DNA from: Choristocarpus tenellus KU-1152
Taxonomy: Eukaryota; Phaeophyceae
Assembly (NCBI GenBank): GCA_964200185.2
Contig: CAXNAD020000332.1
Location: 1 to 21,626 of the forward strand
DNA length: 21,626 nt
Reading direction: 5' to 3'
Shown: piece after piece, positions 10,324 through 20,023 of the stretch
Layout of the letters: each line of letters starts with the position of its first letter
How positions within the stretch are numbered: position 1 is the stretch's first letter
Notes under the pieces: model-generated
What the model was told of the DNA's origin: nothing
Databases searched by the model: none
Seen by the model: the letters and a program-made list of their open reading frames with translations, nothing else
Program-made: the position numbers and the translations under genes

Positions 10324-12660
10324 TACTAGAAACACTATTTAGCACGTGCATTTGAGGTAACATTCGGCGTTTTTTGGGAGGACTAGTATTTTTTTTTCGG
10401 GTCTAAGCCCAACTGATTTAGCAATCAACGTTTTGGAGGTTGTTGAGGGTCTTGATTAGTGGAGGTATCGATGGAGTTGTTTCTAACTATCCAAAAATAA
10501 ACGGTTGTTGGGACCAAAAAAATTATTTGTATTCCAATCATATCTTTCAGTTGTGGTTGTATGGTGGGAGTTTCATTTTATCATACGAATGGGTGTGGCA
10601 TTCAAAAAATAAAATGCATGTAGCTATCCCTACACACGGACCAGTGGACGTCTGTAACTATCATCAAACCTCCCACACTCCCAACTTTGATTATAACCCT
10701 CCAAATATCTAAAAAATGTTTCAAAAATCATTCAACCCTAAAAAACAATTCTACCCTAAACTCCCCTCTTTTTTTTATTCAATTTTCTAATCCTAACCTA
10801 AACCACAACGAAAAAAGATCGCACGGTTCACCATTGAGCAATATATGGAGTGACAATGACAATGGTGGCGTTATGTGGTTTGGGGTCCCTATAATCGTGC
10901 ACCAAGAAATCACAAGCAAAAAATACAAACAACGCTCCATCTCATCCAAAACTGGAAAAAAAGTGAAAGTGTGAAGAAGAGGACAATGTATGGCCTCCTC
11001 AAGAAACTTAGAACCAGAACGACCAATCCCCCTACGGAGTTTAGACTCGCCACCAGCAAATCTCTAGGGAGGGAGGAGGCCCTATCCCACAGGTGACCAG
11101 TACCCAGTTGCGGAAGGCACATTGTCGACACCTGACATCCTCAAACCTGTCCTATGGTGGGAGGACAGGAAATCCAGCACATGCCTATGGCGAAACACCT
11201 AGATCATCGTTGCCGAGGAATGGGCATCCCTTGCACTATGGAGAATGGCAGCCCGTTTAGAGCGGACCTGAACTTCCTACGGTGTTCCATGCTGGGGCAA
11301 TCTCAGGCGCTGGCCCAGCTCCCTACCAAGACAAAGGCCCCCTTCTGGATGTTGCTTTGTGCAGAGGTCCAAGCAGGCTGTCACTTACGGCAAACATCCG
11401 CAAGGAATGGTGTAGCTGCTGCTGCAACTGAGGCGTAAAATCGCATCCACTACAAGGGATTTTCCTGGATGAGTTGGCCACCCATGCAGTAGGGGGGAGA
11501 GGGACCGGAGGTTAATTTCAGGAAAGGGGTTGCGAAGTCCCGTTTGAGACAGATAGTATCAGTTTTTGCACCATTGACTCTCTCAAGATGCGCCATGTGT
11601 TTCAAGCTAGAGACAACAGGCAGGGGGTCAAGAAGGGGCTTAAAACATATTCTCGAAATGGTTCCTTACTTCCTTGCCCACCTTCGTAGGGCTGAGCTAG
11701 GTTAAAAGCATAGTAGTGTACACATTAATTCGTAATGACAACCTTGACAGGGGACACTGTTGTGTTGTTAATTTTCAATTTGTAATTTTTTTTAGAGAAT
11801 TGTCTTAGCATTGACGACAACTGCTCTAATTGCAGTCGTAGTTTTGGCTTTCCCCTAAAGCATCTGGAAAATGTTAGAAGGCATAAAAATAAGATACAAA
11901 AAGGAAAAGAAAAAAGAAAAAAGCAGACAGTCCATCCATTTTTATTAGTTATGATAATATTAATATCGTTCAGAACAGGCTTTTAGAGAGTACAGGTAAC
12001 AATTTGTCTTGGGCTTAAACTCCCCAGGTTCTCTAGAACACTAAAATTTTACGGAGTGTGACAGATTGTCAAATTCGTTAAAAAAAAAGTATCAAAAGGG
12101 CATGTTTTTAGAAAGACCATGATGATGTGTACACACCCAATATTTCTCCCTCCCCCAACTAATTAGTCGAGGTATGAAGTTGTATCTTAGAGATAGGTGT
12201 AGATACGTCGTAACAAGTTGTGTTCGTGTACCAGGTTAATGTATCAATTATTGTGTAGAAGACATCCATTTTTGACCCATGGTGGGCTTGTGTTTGACGG
12301 ATCCTGGTATTGAAATGTCTACCAGGGTCAACCCTTCAGGAAACTGTTAGTGACCACCCACCACTCTGATTAATCCTGTTGTAGGATATCATTTTCACGA
12401 GTGCATAATTTCTTCACTTCTGCTTTTCTGAATAATTGCGTTAACATGATATTCTCACCTATATCACCACTTTAGTATCAGTACCACCAGAAGCAGCAGC
12501 AGCATTAGTAGTAGTGGAATAAAAGTGATATAATTCATTAGGTTTGTCACATGTGGGGTTGATAGTCGAAACTAGACTTTTTGGGAAATTGGTATGTGAA
12601 ATGATTTTCTATGTTACCTTCGATGATCTGAGTTGTACGGTTTGTGTTTATTTCCCATTG
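10324..12660. other. Intergenic; telomere-like units and a GC-richer patch, no gene recognised
   Basis: Between 10724 and 10806 several CCCTAAA-like units occur (AACCCTAAAA, TACCCTAAAC, CCTAACCTAAACC), separated by AT-rich bases. From about 10960 to 11700 the sequence is GC-richer with frames of 40-95 codons in several phases, for example 11154-11438, and none has a motif I recognise. From 11700 to 12660 it is AT-rich again, with a short AGC/AGT trinucleotide run near 12490-12516. I see no conserved protein or RNA. Confidence 0.45.
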
Positions 12661-12927
12661 TTCTGAGTGTTCGTTCCTCTTTGTGAGTGTTCTTCTTTGT
12701 CAGTCTTCTCGATGTCCGCGTGCTTCGCGCGCCGGAAAACATATCTCCCCACTCTCAACACATATCACTACCACTACCTCGTACTTGTTAGAGATGAGGT
12801 GTTAGTCCCACGCAAGGTGGTGATGGCCATGGAGGAACGAAAGGGATGGGTAGAGAGATAGGTACTGTGAGGTCACGAGAAAGTGCAGGTGTCAGCGTTG
12901 TGGCGTGGGTTGGCAAAGCACCAAATT
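12661..12927 (+). promoter_or_regulatory. 5' flank / presumed leader of the SNAPC1-like gene, with an upstream ORF
   Basis: This is the sequence before the predicted start codon. It contains a short GC-rich patch (CGTGCTTCGCGCGCCGG, about 12718-12734). An ATG-led upstream frame runs from 12712 to 12861 (49 codons plus TAG) and ends 66 bases before the SNAPC1-like ATG. If transcription starts upstream of 12712, this frame would lower or regulate translation. No clear TATA box is visible. Confidence 0.3.
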
Positions 12928-15900
12928 ATGGCTCACATAAAGCAGGGTGAGGTCGAGGTGGGGACAAGAGCCCAAGAGGAGGACATGCGAAACATTACCT
13001 CAGCCCTCCAGCACGACCTAGGGACTGCTATCGAGGAATTTGTTTCTAAGGTTGGAATGCTTCTGGCCTGATACGGGTTAATCTTGGTGCCCTGGAGGTT
13101 TATTCCGGATAATATGGATACACCACACTTGTAGTTAGTGATGGGACCTCCTTACGTCCTAGATTTCTTACTGGCATGCATGTATGTGGCACTGTGGAAC
13201 GATGTATTGGTTGGGTATAACTGCTTTCGCGCACTCAACTGTTGTTCGGAGGAGTCTCAGCATCTACACCGTGTACTCTCTCATCGACCTTAATTTCTGT
13301 CAATATTTTGTATTAGGTGAGGAATACGAGAGTTTTCCGCCTTCCTCCCCCCAGCGTATTTAGGGACCATTTCCCTAGCCCATGACCAGTTTGATCTCGA
13401 ATGAGGTCCCGGAGGTATCTCTAACTTCCGACAAAACCGCCTTATCCGCATAGTCAGTGACCTCACGAACTGGCACTGACTTCTCCACCTCTTACACTTT
13501 GCTCATTGCTTGCAGGGATGCATGCGTTTTCCCAGCTTCCGGGTGATCTGGGCTCGGCGTCGTCTGTCACTTATCCACCATAGCTGTCCCTCTCGTTGTG
13601 ACCGTGACCGTTTCCTGCAGCTGGCTTTTAGCGTCATACTCGACACGATCAAGGGGTTGCATGGAAGGGTTGTGGGTTCTGTGTCGGGGAAGGTGTTGAC
13701 AACCTCGGCTGAGAACACGGTTGTCACTCCATCCGCAGGTGCCTCTGAAGTGCAGCGGGCACCAAATTCTGGGAGGATGAGGGTTGGGTCAGATTGTATT
13801 GGAGAGGGGTCCATCACTCGGGCTAATGGAACACGGAGAAGTAAAATTACACCTGTTGGACGTACCTCGGGCGTTGGGCAGAGGCAAGGACAGAATCATG
13901 GTCAACAGCAGGATCTAGGACGAGACGTAAGACATAGAGATGTCAGTGGGATGGAGGGTTGCCCACAAAGGCATGGCCGGTTACATGAGGATAACAGGTC
14001 GCTGGTCTCATCCCTCTCTCCTGCTCAGCCCCAAAGTCCCCCAAGCAATGGAGAATCAGTGATTAAGGAGGGAACTGCGTGTGAAAAGGAGACAGGGACT
14101 GTACCTCCAGTGGATACTGACCCCTCTTCCCTTGTGTTTTCCATTGGGGCACTTTTCGCCTTGTATACCCTTCACGGTACACAGCTGAAGGAGCCCCCGC
14201 TTCCTATCCGAGTGGATTCGCCCTGTATGGTAGACCTTCTTCAACTGCAGCGTTGCTTGTTAGCTGCTGGAGCCCGTGCAGCTGATGCCTGTGCCACTTT
14301 CGCACGGCTCATTTCTGAAAGATCTCTTGTGCCTGCAGCCTACTCTGGTCCACCGTCCCTCAATTACCTCGACAGGCTTTGCAGTGTCAGTGCAGTGCCA
14401 TGTAGTATGGAGGCAGGGGTGCATGGAACATGTAAACCAGGAAGGAGGAGGAAGAAGAAAGCGCTAGACAATGAAGACAGTTGGAGCGGAGACAAACTGA
14501 AGGAGGAGACTGAGAGTCTTATTGAGCTGAACCTCACAACCCTGAGGAGTCTGGGAGCCCGATACAAAAAGTACTCAAGGGCGCTACATAATGCAAGACT
14601 CTCTACCCATGAAAAAAATGGTGAAGGGAGATCTGATACCCCTGATGAGACCCTAGATACAAGTTCAATCATATGCAGACAAAGACTTGGTCGGAGGGTG
14701 AGGATGGAAAGTGTCGATGGGGATGAGACGGAGTGCAGTGCAGGAGCTCGGATTGGGGATGGGCGTCCTGGTGGGAAATTGTCTACTGAGAATGCGCTCA
14801 ATCTGGATGATGATATTAGAGGGCAAGATGAAGAGGGCATTAGGCAAGATGAGGTCAGAGGAGTGGCAGAGACAGGGACCGTGGTGGAGGAAGATGAAGC
14901 AGCTGCAGCAGCGGTACAAGCTTTGGCTGTGGCTGTGACTGTGGCTTCGGTGGGGACAGGATCGAAGGCTGAGGTGGGACCAGGTGCAGGTGCTGTTGTA
15001 GAGAAGGGTTGCGAGGGGAGCAGCTGTGGAGAGGGTGAAGATCTGGGCTCAAAAGAGACTTTTGAGAATATGGTGGCTCGACGACGCTCGTTGGTCACCA
15101 GAGACCTTGAAGCCATTCTTGAGAGTGTGAGGCAGAAAGAGGCGCTTCCTGGGGCCTATGGTCTGGAGGCTATTGCCCTCATTGCTCCACCCCCCTCCCC
15201 AACTCCTGCTCTGGTTTCTGCTCAGCCTCCTGCGTGTCGGTTGCAGCACAGTGGGGGGACAAACCAATCTGGCGGTCCTGCAACTGGGGGGAAGACTTGG
15301 GGCACCAACACAACCATGCGACCACAAATGCGTCTCATATTGGAGCAAGAGGCCCAGGAACGTGCTGAAGCAGAAACTGAGGAGATTTCTGATCAGGCAA
15401 CGGTAGCAACTACCACAGCGAGTACGACTACATGGGGAGAGGAACTGGTGGATGGGTCGTCGAAGGGGGGCTTGGGGGGCATGGGGAAAATGGGATCGAC
15501 AAGGGTGGTGACGTTGACTACAACAGTAGCTTCTTCTGTCCATGAGAGTGATGATGTTGGGAGAGATTCAGAAGGAGGCAGTGGAAATGGTGAAGAGGAT
15601 TATGAGATTGATGATTTTGCTGCCCTCCTGGAGGGCATGCCAGAGGAGAGTGGTGATGTGTTGGGTGAGAGCGAGGGTGGATGTGAGATTGCTTCTTCCT
15701 CTGGTACCCCTCCCCGCAAAGTGCTTGATACTTCTGCTGCTGGTAAGGGTAAGGGTAAGGGTAAGGGTAAGGGTAAGGGTAAAGGTAAAGGTAAGGGTGA
15801 GGGTGAGGGTAAGGGTAAGGGTAAGGGTATGGGCAGGGGTAAGGGCAAGGTCAAGGAAAAGAAGAGTGAGGAAAAAGAGACCTATCATGATGCAGCAGGA

Positions 15901-18900
15901 AGTAGTGTCCATGTTCCAAGTGGAAAGGGGAAAGGGGCACTGAAGCGAGGCCGTAAATTGGCTGAGGCAATAACATCCTCAGCAAAGAAGAAAGATGTTG
16001 GAGGGGAGCGACAGGGTCGATCTCAGGGCGGTGGTTGGGGAAGTGGTAGTGGTTTGACTCGAAGCCAGGGCTATGTCATTGCAAGTCATCGAGAGGAGGG
16101 AGAGACGACCTTGACAGAGGGTGCAATTTCTGCCTCATCAGAAGAGGAGTCTGATGAGGAGATGGATGCGTGCCGAAGGCTCCTTGCCGCTGCTGCAGCT
16201 GCTCAGAGCAGTGAGGTAAACGCTCGGGTGGGCCTGGGCTATATGGATGAGGAGAGACGCAATGATGTTGTTGATGGGTCTAAGAAGGCAAAAACGTTTA
16301 ATTCGTCAAGGTCAAACAGAGACAAGGCAAACCTCAAGGTGAATGCCTCGGCCTCTGCAGTGAAAATGGGCGCTACGAGGAAGACGAGGTCACGTGCCAA
16401 GGTAGGTGCAGCTAAGGAAAATGCCAATGGAGATGGTAATGTGGCAATGCAAGAGAAGCCTCGCCAGCGGAAAGGACAACGGGTGTTAGAATCTGGGTTT
16501 TGGGGGGTTGGGACAGCTGAACAGCTCCGAGTTAGTGTAAAAAGGACTAGATCTGTGTCTATGGATGGCTCAAGGGAGAGTGTGATGGCATCGACCAAGA
16601 GGTGCAAGGTTGGTCCTGGACCAGGCAAGCAGGATGTTGAACAGATGGAAGGATTGTCCACACCAGTTACCTTTAGTGGTAGCACTGCAGCTGACCAGTT
16701 CAGGCAGGTTGTGTTGGGAGGGGGTGGTAGGAACAGGGTAGAGGAAGAAGTTGTAAAGAAGGGGGTGGAGGAAGGGCAGAATGAGGGAGAGAGTGCTGAG
16801 AGGGAAGAGGGAGGAAGGGAGTCCTTGACTGGCAGACGAGGTGTTGATAAAATGATCCTGGGGCAAATGGGAGGGTCTGAGTTAGAGTTAGGGGGTGGTG
16901 ACAAGGAGGAAGAAGAGGGGGAGGAAGAGGAGGAGGTGGCAGGGATGGTTAGCATTGATATTCCAGAGACTGGTGGTGAAGATGGAGATGGAGTTAGAGA
17001 CAGTACCAGTGGTGAGGATGAGGACGATGAGGTATTGGTGGAGAGTCAAAGGGCGTTTTTGATGGCTCAGGAAGTAATGAAGCAGAGCTTGAGTGGGGGA
17101 GAAGAGGTGGGGGCGGTGCTCCCATCGACAGGCGAGGGTGGTCCTCTCTGCTCCAGCCTGTCAGCTGAAATTAGGTCCACCCCAGATGTGGTGGATGGTA
17201 GGGGGCATGGGATAGTCACTGGCAGTTGCGGTACAAATATAGGAAATGACCAACACAAACGAAAAGGTCTGTCGAGAGGACGAACCAGGGGAGCTGAAAT
17301 GAAGCGCAAAGTCAACAGTGGTAAAGACGGGGTGACTGTTGGCAGCGATCGAGAAGAAGATAATAAGAAAGGGAACAGGGCGACAGGGCCTACAAGGGGG
17401 GTTTCAGGGTCAAAGGCATTGAGTGGGATGGGAGGAAGAGTCAAGAGAAGAAAGATGGCAGCAGGATTTTTTGGCACCAGTGTGGATATTGCCTCTAGAT
17501 CGGCTGTGCTGACTGCCAAGGATGGGGATTTGAACCCGCCCGAGGTTGTGGCAACCAGAGCATCTAGTTTCGTTGGGAGTGACATCAGTGAACGTCCTCA
17601 ATGGGCCTGCAATAATGGGAGCATGGGGGCAAGTTTTGGTGGAGAGGCTAGGTCATCTCCGCAAAAAGGAGGGCAAAAAAGAAACTTGAGTACAATTCAA
17701 GGCATTGGGGCTGATGCTACTGGTGTGGGAGGGGGGGGAGTTGGTAGTCTTCAATGTGGCATTAATGGGGAAACAGACCAATGGATAGGTAGAGCACCTG
17801 TTGGTGGTAGTGATGCACCTGGGGGAGGAACAGGGGGGGTTGGCGGTCCTCCAGGAGTCGTTGATAATGGCAATGAAAACGACACATTGAGTTGTGGAGG
17901 TGAGGTGTATGGAGAAGGATGTTCTATGTCTGCCCAGAAGGGTACAACAAAATTGCCGAGAGGTTCGTTTCTTGGTGGTCTGACTGAGAAGAAGAGTGGA
18001 GATAGCGAGCACAGATCAGGTTCAATGGGTTCAGCTGCTGTTTCGGACCATGAAGAGGATGGGAAACTGGGACTGGGAAGGGGGCGCAAGGCTGGTGCAA
18101 GGGTCACGGATGGATCTGTAGGGGACGAATGCTCTGGAACAAGCAGTGATTCCTCTTCAGGGGATGAGTGGGGTATGGGTGAGGGTGCACACGATAGGCT
18201 CCAGGTGAGATGGTGGGGGTTTTAGCGTGAATGATTTTATCCGCTTCATAGGAGGGTTTGCAGATCTTGCAAGGTCAGATTTGTATTGTGGGACTTGTTT
18301 ATTGTGAAGTTTGTTATGAGTGTGTTGAGTAGATGTATGTTCGAGAGATCAATAAATATGTGTTGTGCTGTACTCCACACTCTTTTTCTTACCATGTATA
18401 CCGAAGAATGCTATTCAACACTGACAACTACACTTCCTTTGTTGTGTGAGGCTAAAGTGGAGGTGATGTTACTAGTTTACCAGCTTGCAAGAACGATATT
18501 CGTATGATATATGGAGGCGTATTTGAGTTCTAATCAGTGTTCACCTTGCAGTTATGCTGTGCTTGAAGACAAAAAATACAATATTTTTTGTTCTTGCTTT
18601 GTCTACGACGCACGCTGTTTGGTCTTCTTTTTTTTTTGGATAGATGCATCCCTCACTAAGAAATCCTCTACTTACAGTGGTACCAGGGCACAAGAGTAGG
18701 TGCTACTTGTACCGTGTGGGTGCAAAACCCTAACGCTACCCTAAATAATGGAAGTCGCTAAGGGGGGGAAGACAAATGAGAGGTTTTCAGTCGACGAGGT
18801 CAAGCACAAGCTGTTTATTTTTTATTTTTTGAAGGTTGCTCTTCTAATTTGTTCACAAAGCTTTGGAACAAGACTGCATTATGCACCAAGAATTTTGCAC

Positions 18901-20023
18901 ATAATAGAGCTGATTGTTGTGCAGGACTAGCAGACAGAGAAGCAGAGACTGATGAGCTCAGAACTGGTTGACCTGTGCAGGTCTCAATGACTTTGTCTAG
19001 GGAGAGATTCTGTAACCAGGTCAGACCTGTGCATGATTATCAGCCTCAAAGCACTGCACAGTGCCTTCTCTTTATATGGGAAACCTAGACTGAGAGACAG
19101 AGAGTTCTTCAATGCTATACCTGATGATAAGAAAAGACTCACGACCGGGTATGTGTCTGTTCCTCTATATTGATGACATACTTTTGTTTGAGCTACGAAA
19201 AAAGCACAGCAGTGTTACTTGTGTGTGGTACCTGTAGAGTCAGGCAGGCTTCTTCGTGTGGCGACCATGATCCTTTGGAATTGGGTTGGCTGTGTATCAT
19301 TTGTGTAAATTGTACTGTGTAGTATACAGTAGCATACCTCAGGTCAGGTGAAACGCACTTCGAATCAAACAACAAAACCAAAATATGACATCAGAGTTAA
19401 TCACCCACCCCTACCATCCATGCATCTATTTTTTGACTATGAATATCGTGATAGTGTGTTCCTGCTGAGAAAATATGATGTGCTCACTGTGTCCTGACAA
19501 ATTCATGTGTCGTCTTTGGTACTTTGTGCTTTGTACCTTGTATTGTGTATGTTGCATTAACAATCAGGGGCTGGCAGAAGCGCTTGTTGCAGGACAATCA
19601 ACAGAAAACTGTAACAGACAAGCAAAGAGCAATGCTCAGCAGATCACACAGGGGTGCCTACAAGGCATGGATAAGGGGAAGGAGAGTGCAGAAGAGGAGG
19701 AAGGTAATGGTGGGAATGAGGGAGGGCTGAGTGACCTAGAGGATTTGCTGAATTCATCTCCTTTGAATTGTCCTGAGCCAAAAGGCAGCTGTGGTGTTCC
19801 TGAGCAAGAGATAGGTCCGGATTCTAGACGTTACCATCTCAGCCAAGAGCCCTCCGCCGTTGAGAAACAGGGGACTGAGATTGGCAAAATCGACTTGGAT
19901 GAGAGGAGTGTCACTAATAATACTGGAAGCTCCAGCAATGATGACAGTGAGAGTGAAGATGATGATGACCTACTGGACCGGTGTGCTGACCTGCTTGGTG
20001 TGATTGGTGGGGGCATGCTTTGA
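12928..20023 (+). CDS. SNAPC1: SNAPC1/SNAP43-like subunit of the snRNA-activating protein complex, giant form
   Basis: SNAP43 is a core subunit of SNAPc, the nuclear complex that binds the proximal sequence element and starts Pol II and Pol III transcription of snRNA genes. Exons are 12928-13050, 13516-18204 and 19568-20023, all in phase 0 (1755 residues). Family signals are: helix LQHDLGTAIEEF (about 28-39); RFPSFRVIWARRRLSLIHH (about 45-63) with FLQLAFSVI; IGALFALYTLHGTQ plus LPIRV (about 250-274) and RCLLAAGARAADACATFARL (about 285-304); and the later helix LIELNLTTLRSLGARYKKYS (about 376-395). A basic run RRRKKK at 351-356 is a likely NLS. The tail is disordered: Gly-Lys repeats 784-819, an acidic run near 1171, and repeated acidic/LL motifs. 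Human SNAPC1 is about 370 residues, so the length is extraordinary. The start ATG has an ATTATGG context. Exon 1 has a weak donor and is less certain than exon 2. Identification rests on family pattern recognition, not a search. Confidence 0.8.
13051..13515 (+). other. SNAPC1-like intron 1 (465 bp)
   Basis: The donor TCTAAG|GTTGGA is weak but has G at +5. The acceptor is strong, a pyrimidine tract ending in GCTTGCAG at 13515. Splicing joins EEFVSK to GCMRFPSF in phase 0, which restores the spacing between the first helix and the F..F+..W block of SNAP43 proteins. Without splicing, the exon 1 frame stops 21 bases past the donor. Confidence 0.65.
15742..15849 (+). repeat. GGTAAG hexanucleotide array inside SNAPC1-like exon 2
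   Basis: Eighteen six-base units run in the reading frame. Eleven are exactly GGTAAG; the others are GGTGAG, GGTAAA, GGTATG, GGCAGG and GGCAAG. In protein they give Gly-Lys repeats with single Glu, Met and Arg changes. On the sense strand the units join into GGG tracts separated by TAA, TGA or other short loops, a classic G-quadruplex pattern. Each unit also resembles the 5' splice-site core G|GTAAG. Interruptions by single-base changes suggest the array has been held for some time rather than freshly expanded. Confidence 0.97.
18351..18356 (+). promoter_or_regulatory. Candidate intronic poly(A) signal
   Basis: AATAAA lies 126 bases past the in-frame stop that follows the exon 2 donor, and is followed within a few bases by the GU-rich TGTGTTGTGCTGT and later by CTCTTTTTCTT. 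This arrangement would allow a shorter mRNA that ends inside intron 2. Whether it is used is unknown. Confidence 0.4.
19094..19237 (+). mobile_element. Relic of a Ty1/copia reverse transcriptase in SNAPC1-like intron 2
   Basis: A 47-codon plus-strand frame (TAG at 19235-19237) contains MLYLMIRKDS then MCLFLYIDDILLFE. This matches the catalytic block of copia reverse transcriptases: a CLY...R strand, then LLLYVDDIL. YIDD is encoded at 19166-19177. The conserved region is cut off on both sides by stops, and the expected upstream LYGLKQ block is not in frame. A frame at 19041-19076 reading SLKALHSAF may be a shifted remnant of it. No LTRs, RNase H or integrase lie within the intron, so it is a dead fragment. 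Confidence 0.6.

Larger units (their letters stand above)
18205..19567 (+). other. SNAPC1-like intron 2 (1363 bp)
   Basis: The donor is CTCCAG|GTGAGA and the acceptor is TTAACAATCAG ending at 19567. The phase is 0. If the intron is retained, the frame adds six residues (VRWWGF) and stops at TAG 18223-18225. The intron contains a canonical AATAAA and a retrotransposon relic, listed separately. I cannot exclude a further small exon inside it. Confidence 0.75.

Noticed and set aside
10440-10712. SGGIDGVVSNYP, similar to the GVDGI(I/V)T(N/D)YP end of glycerophosphodiester phosphodiesterases
   Set aside because: Twelve residues only. No HRG, ENT or other catalytic block lies upstream, the rest of the frame has no match, and it falls where a copia LTR may begin. 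Treated as chance.
14364-17601. Long antisense frames opposite SNAPC1-like exon 2 (for example 14364-15116, 16239-16955, 17067-17585)
   Set aside because: They are rich in Ser, Pro, Leu and Thr simply because they are the complement of Gly/Glu/Lys-rich coding sequence. They have no domains or splice logic.
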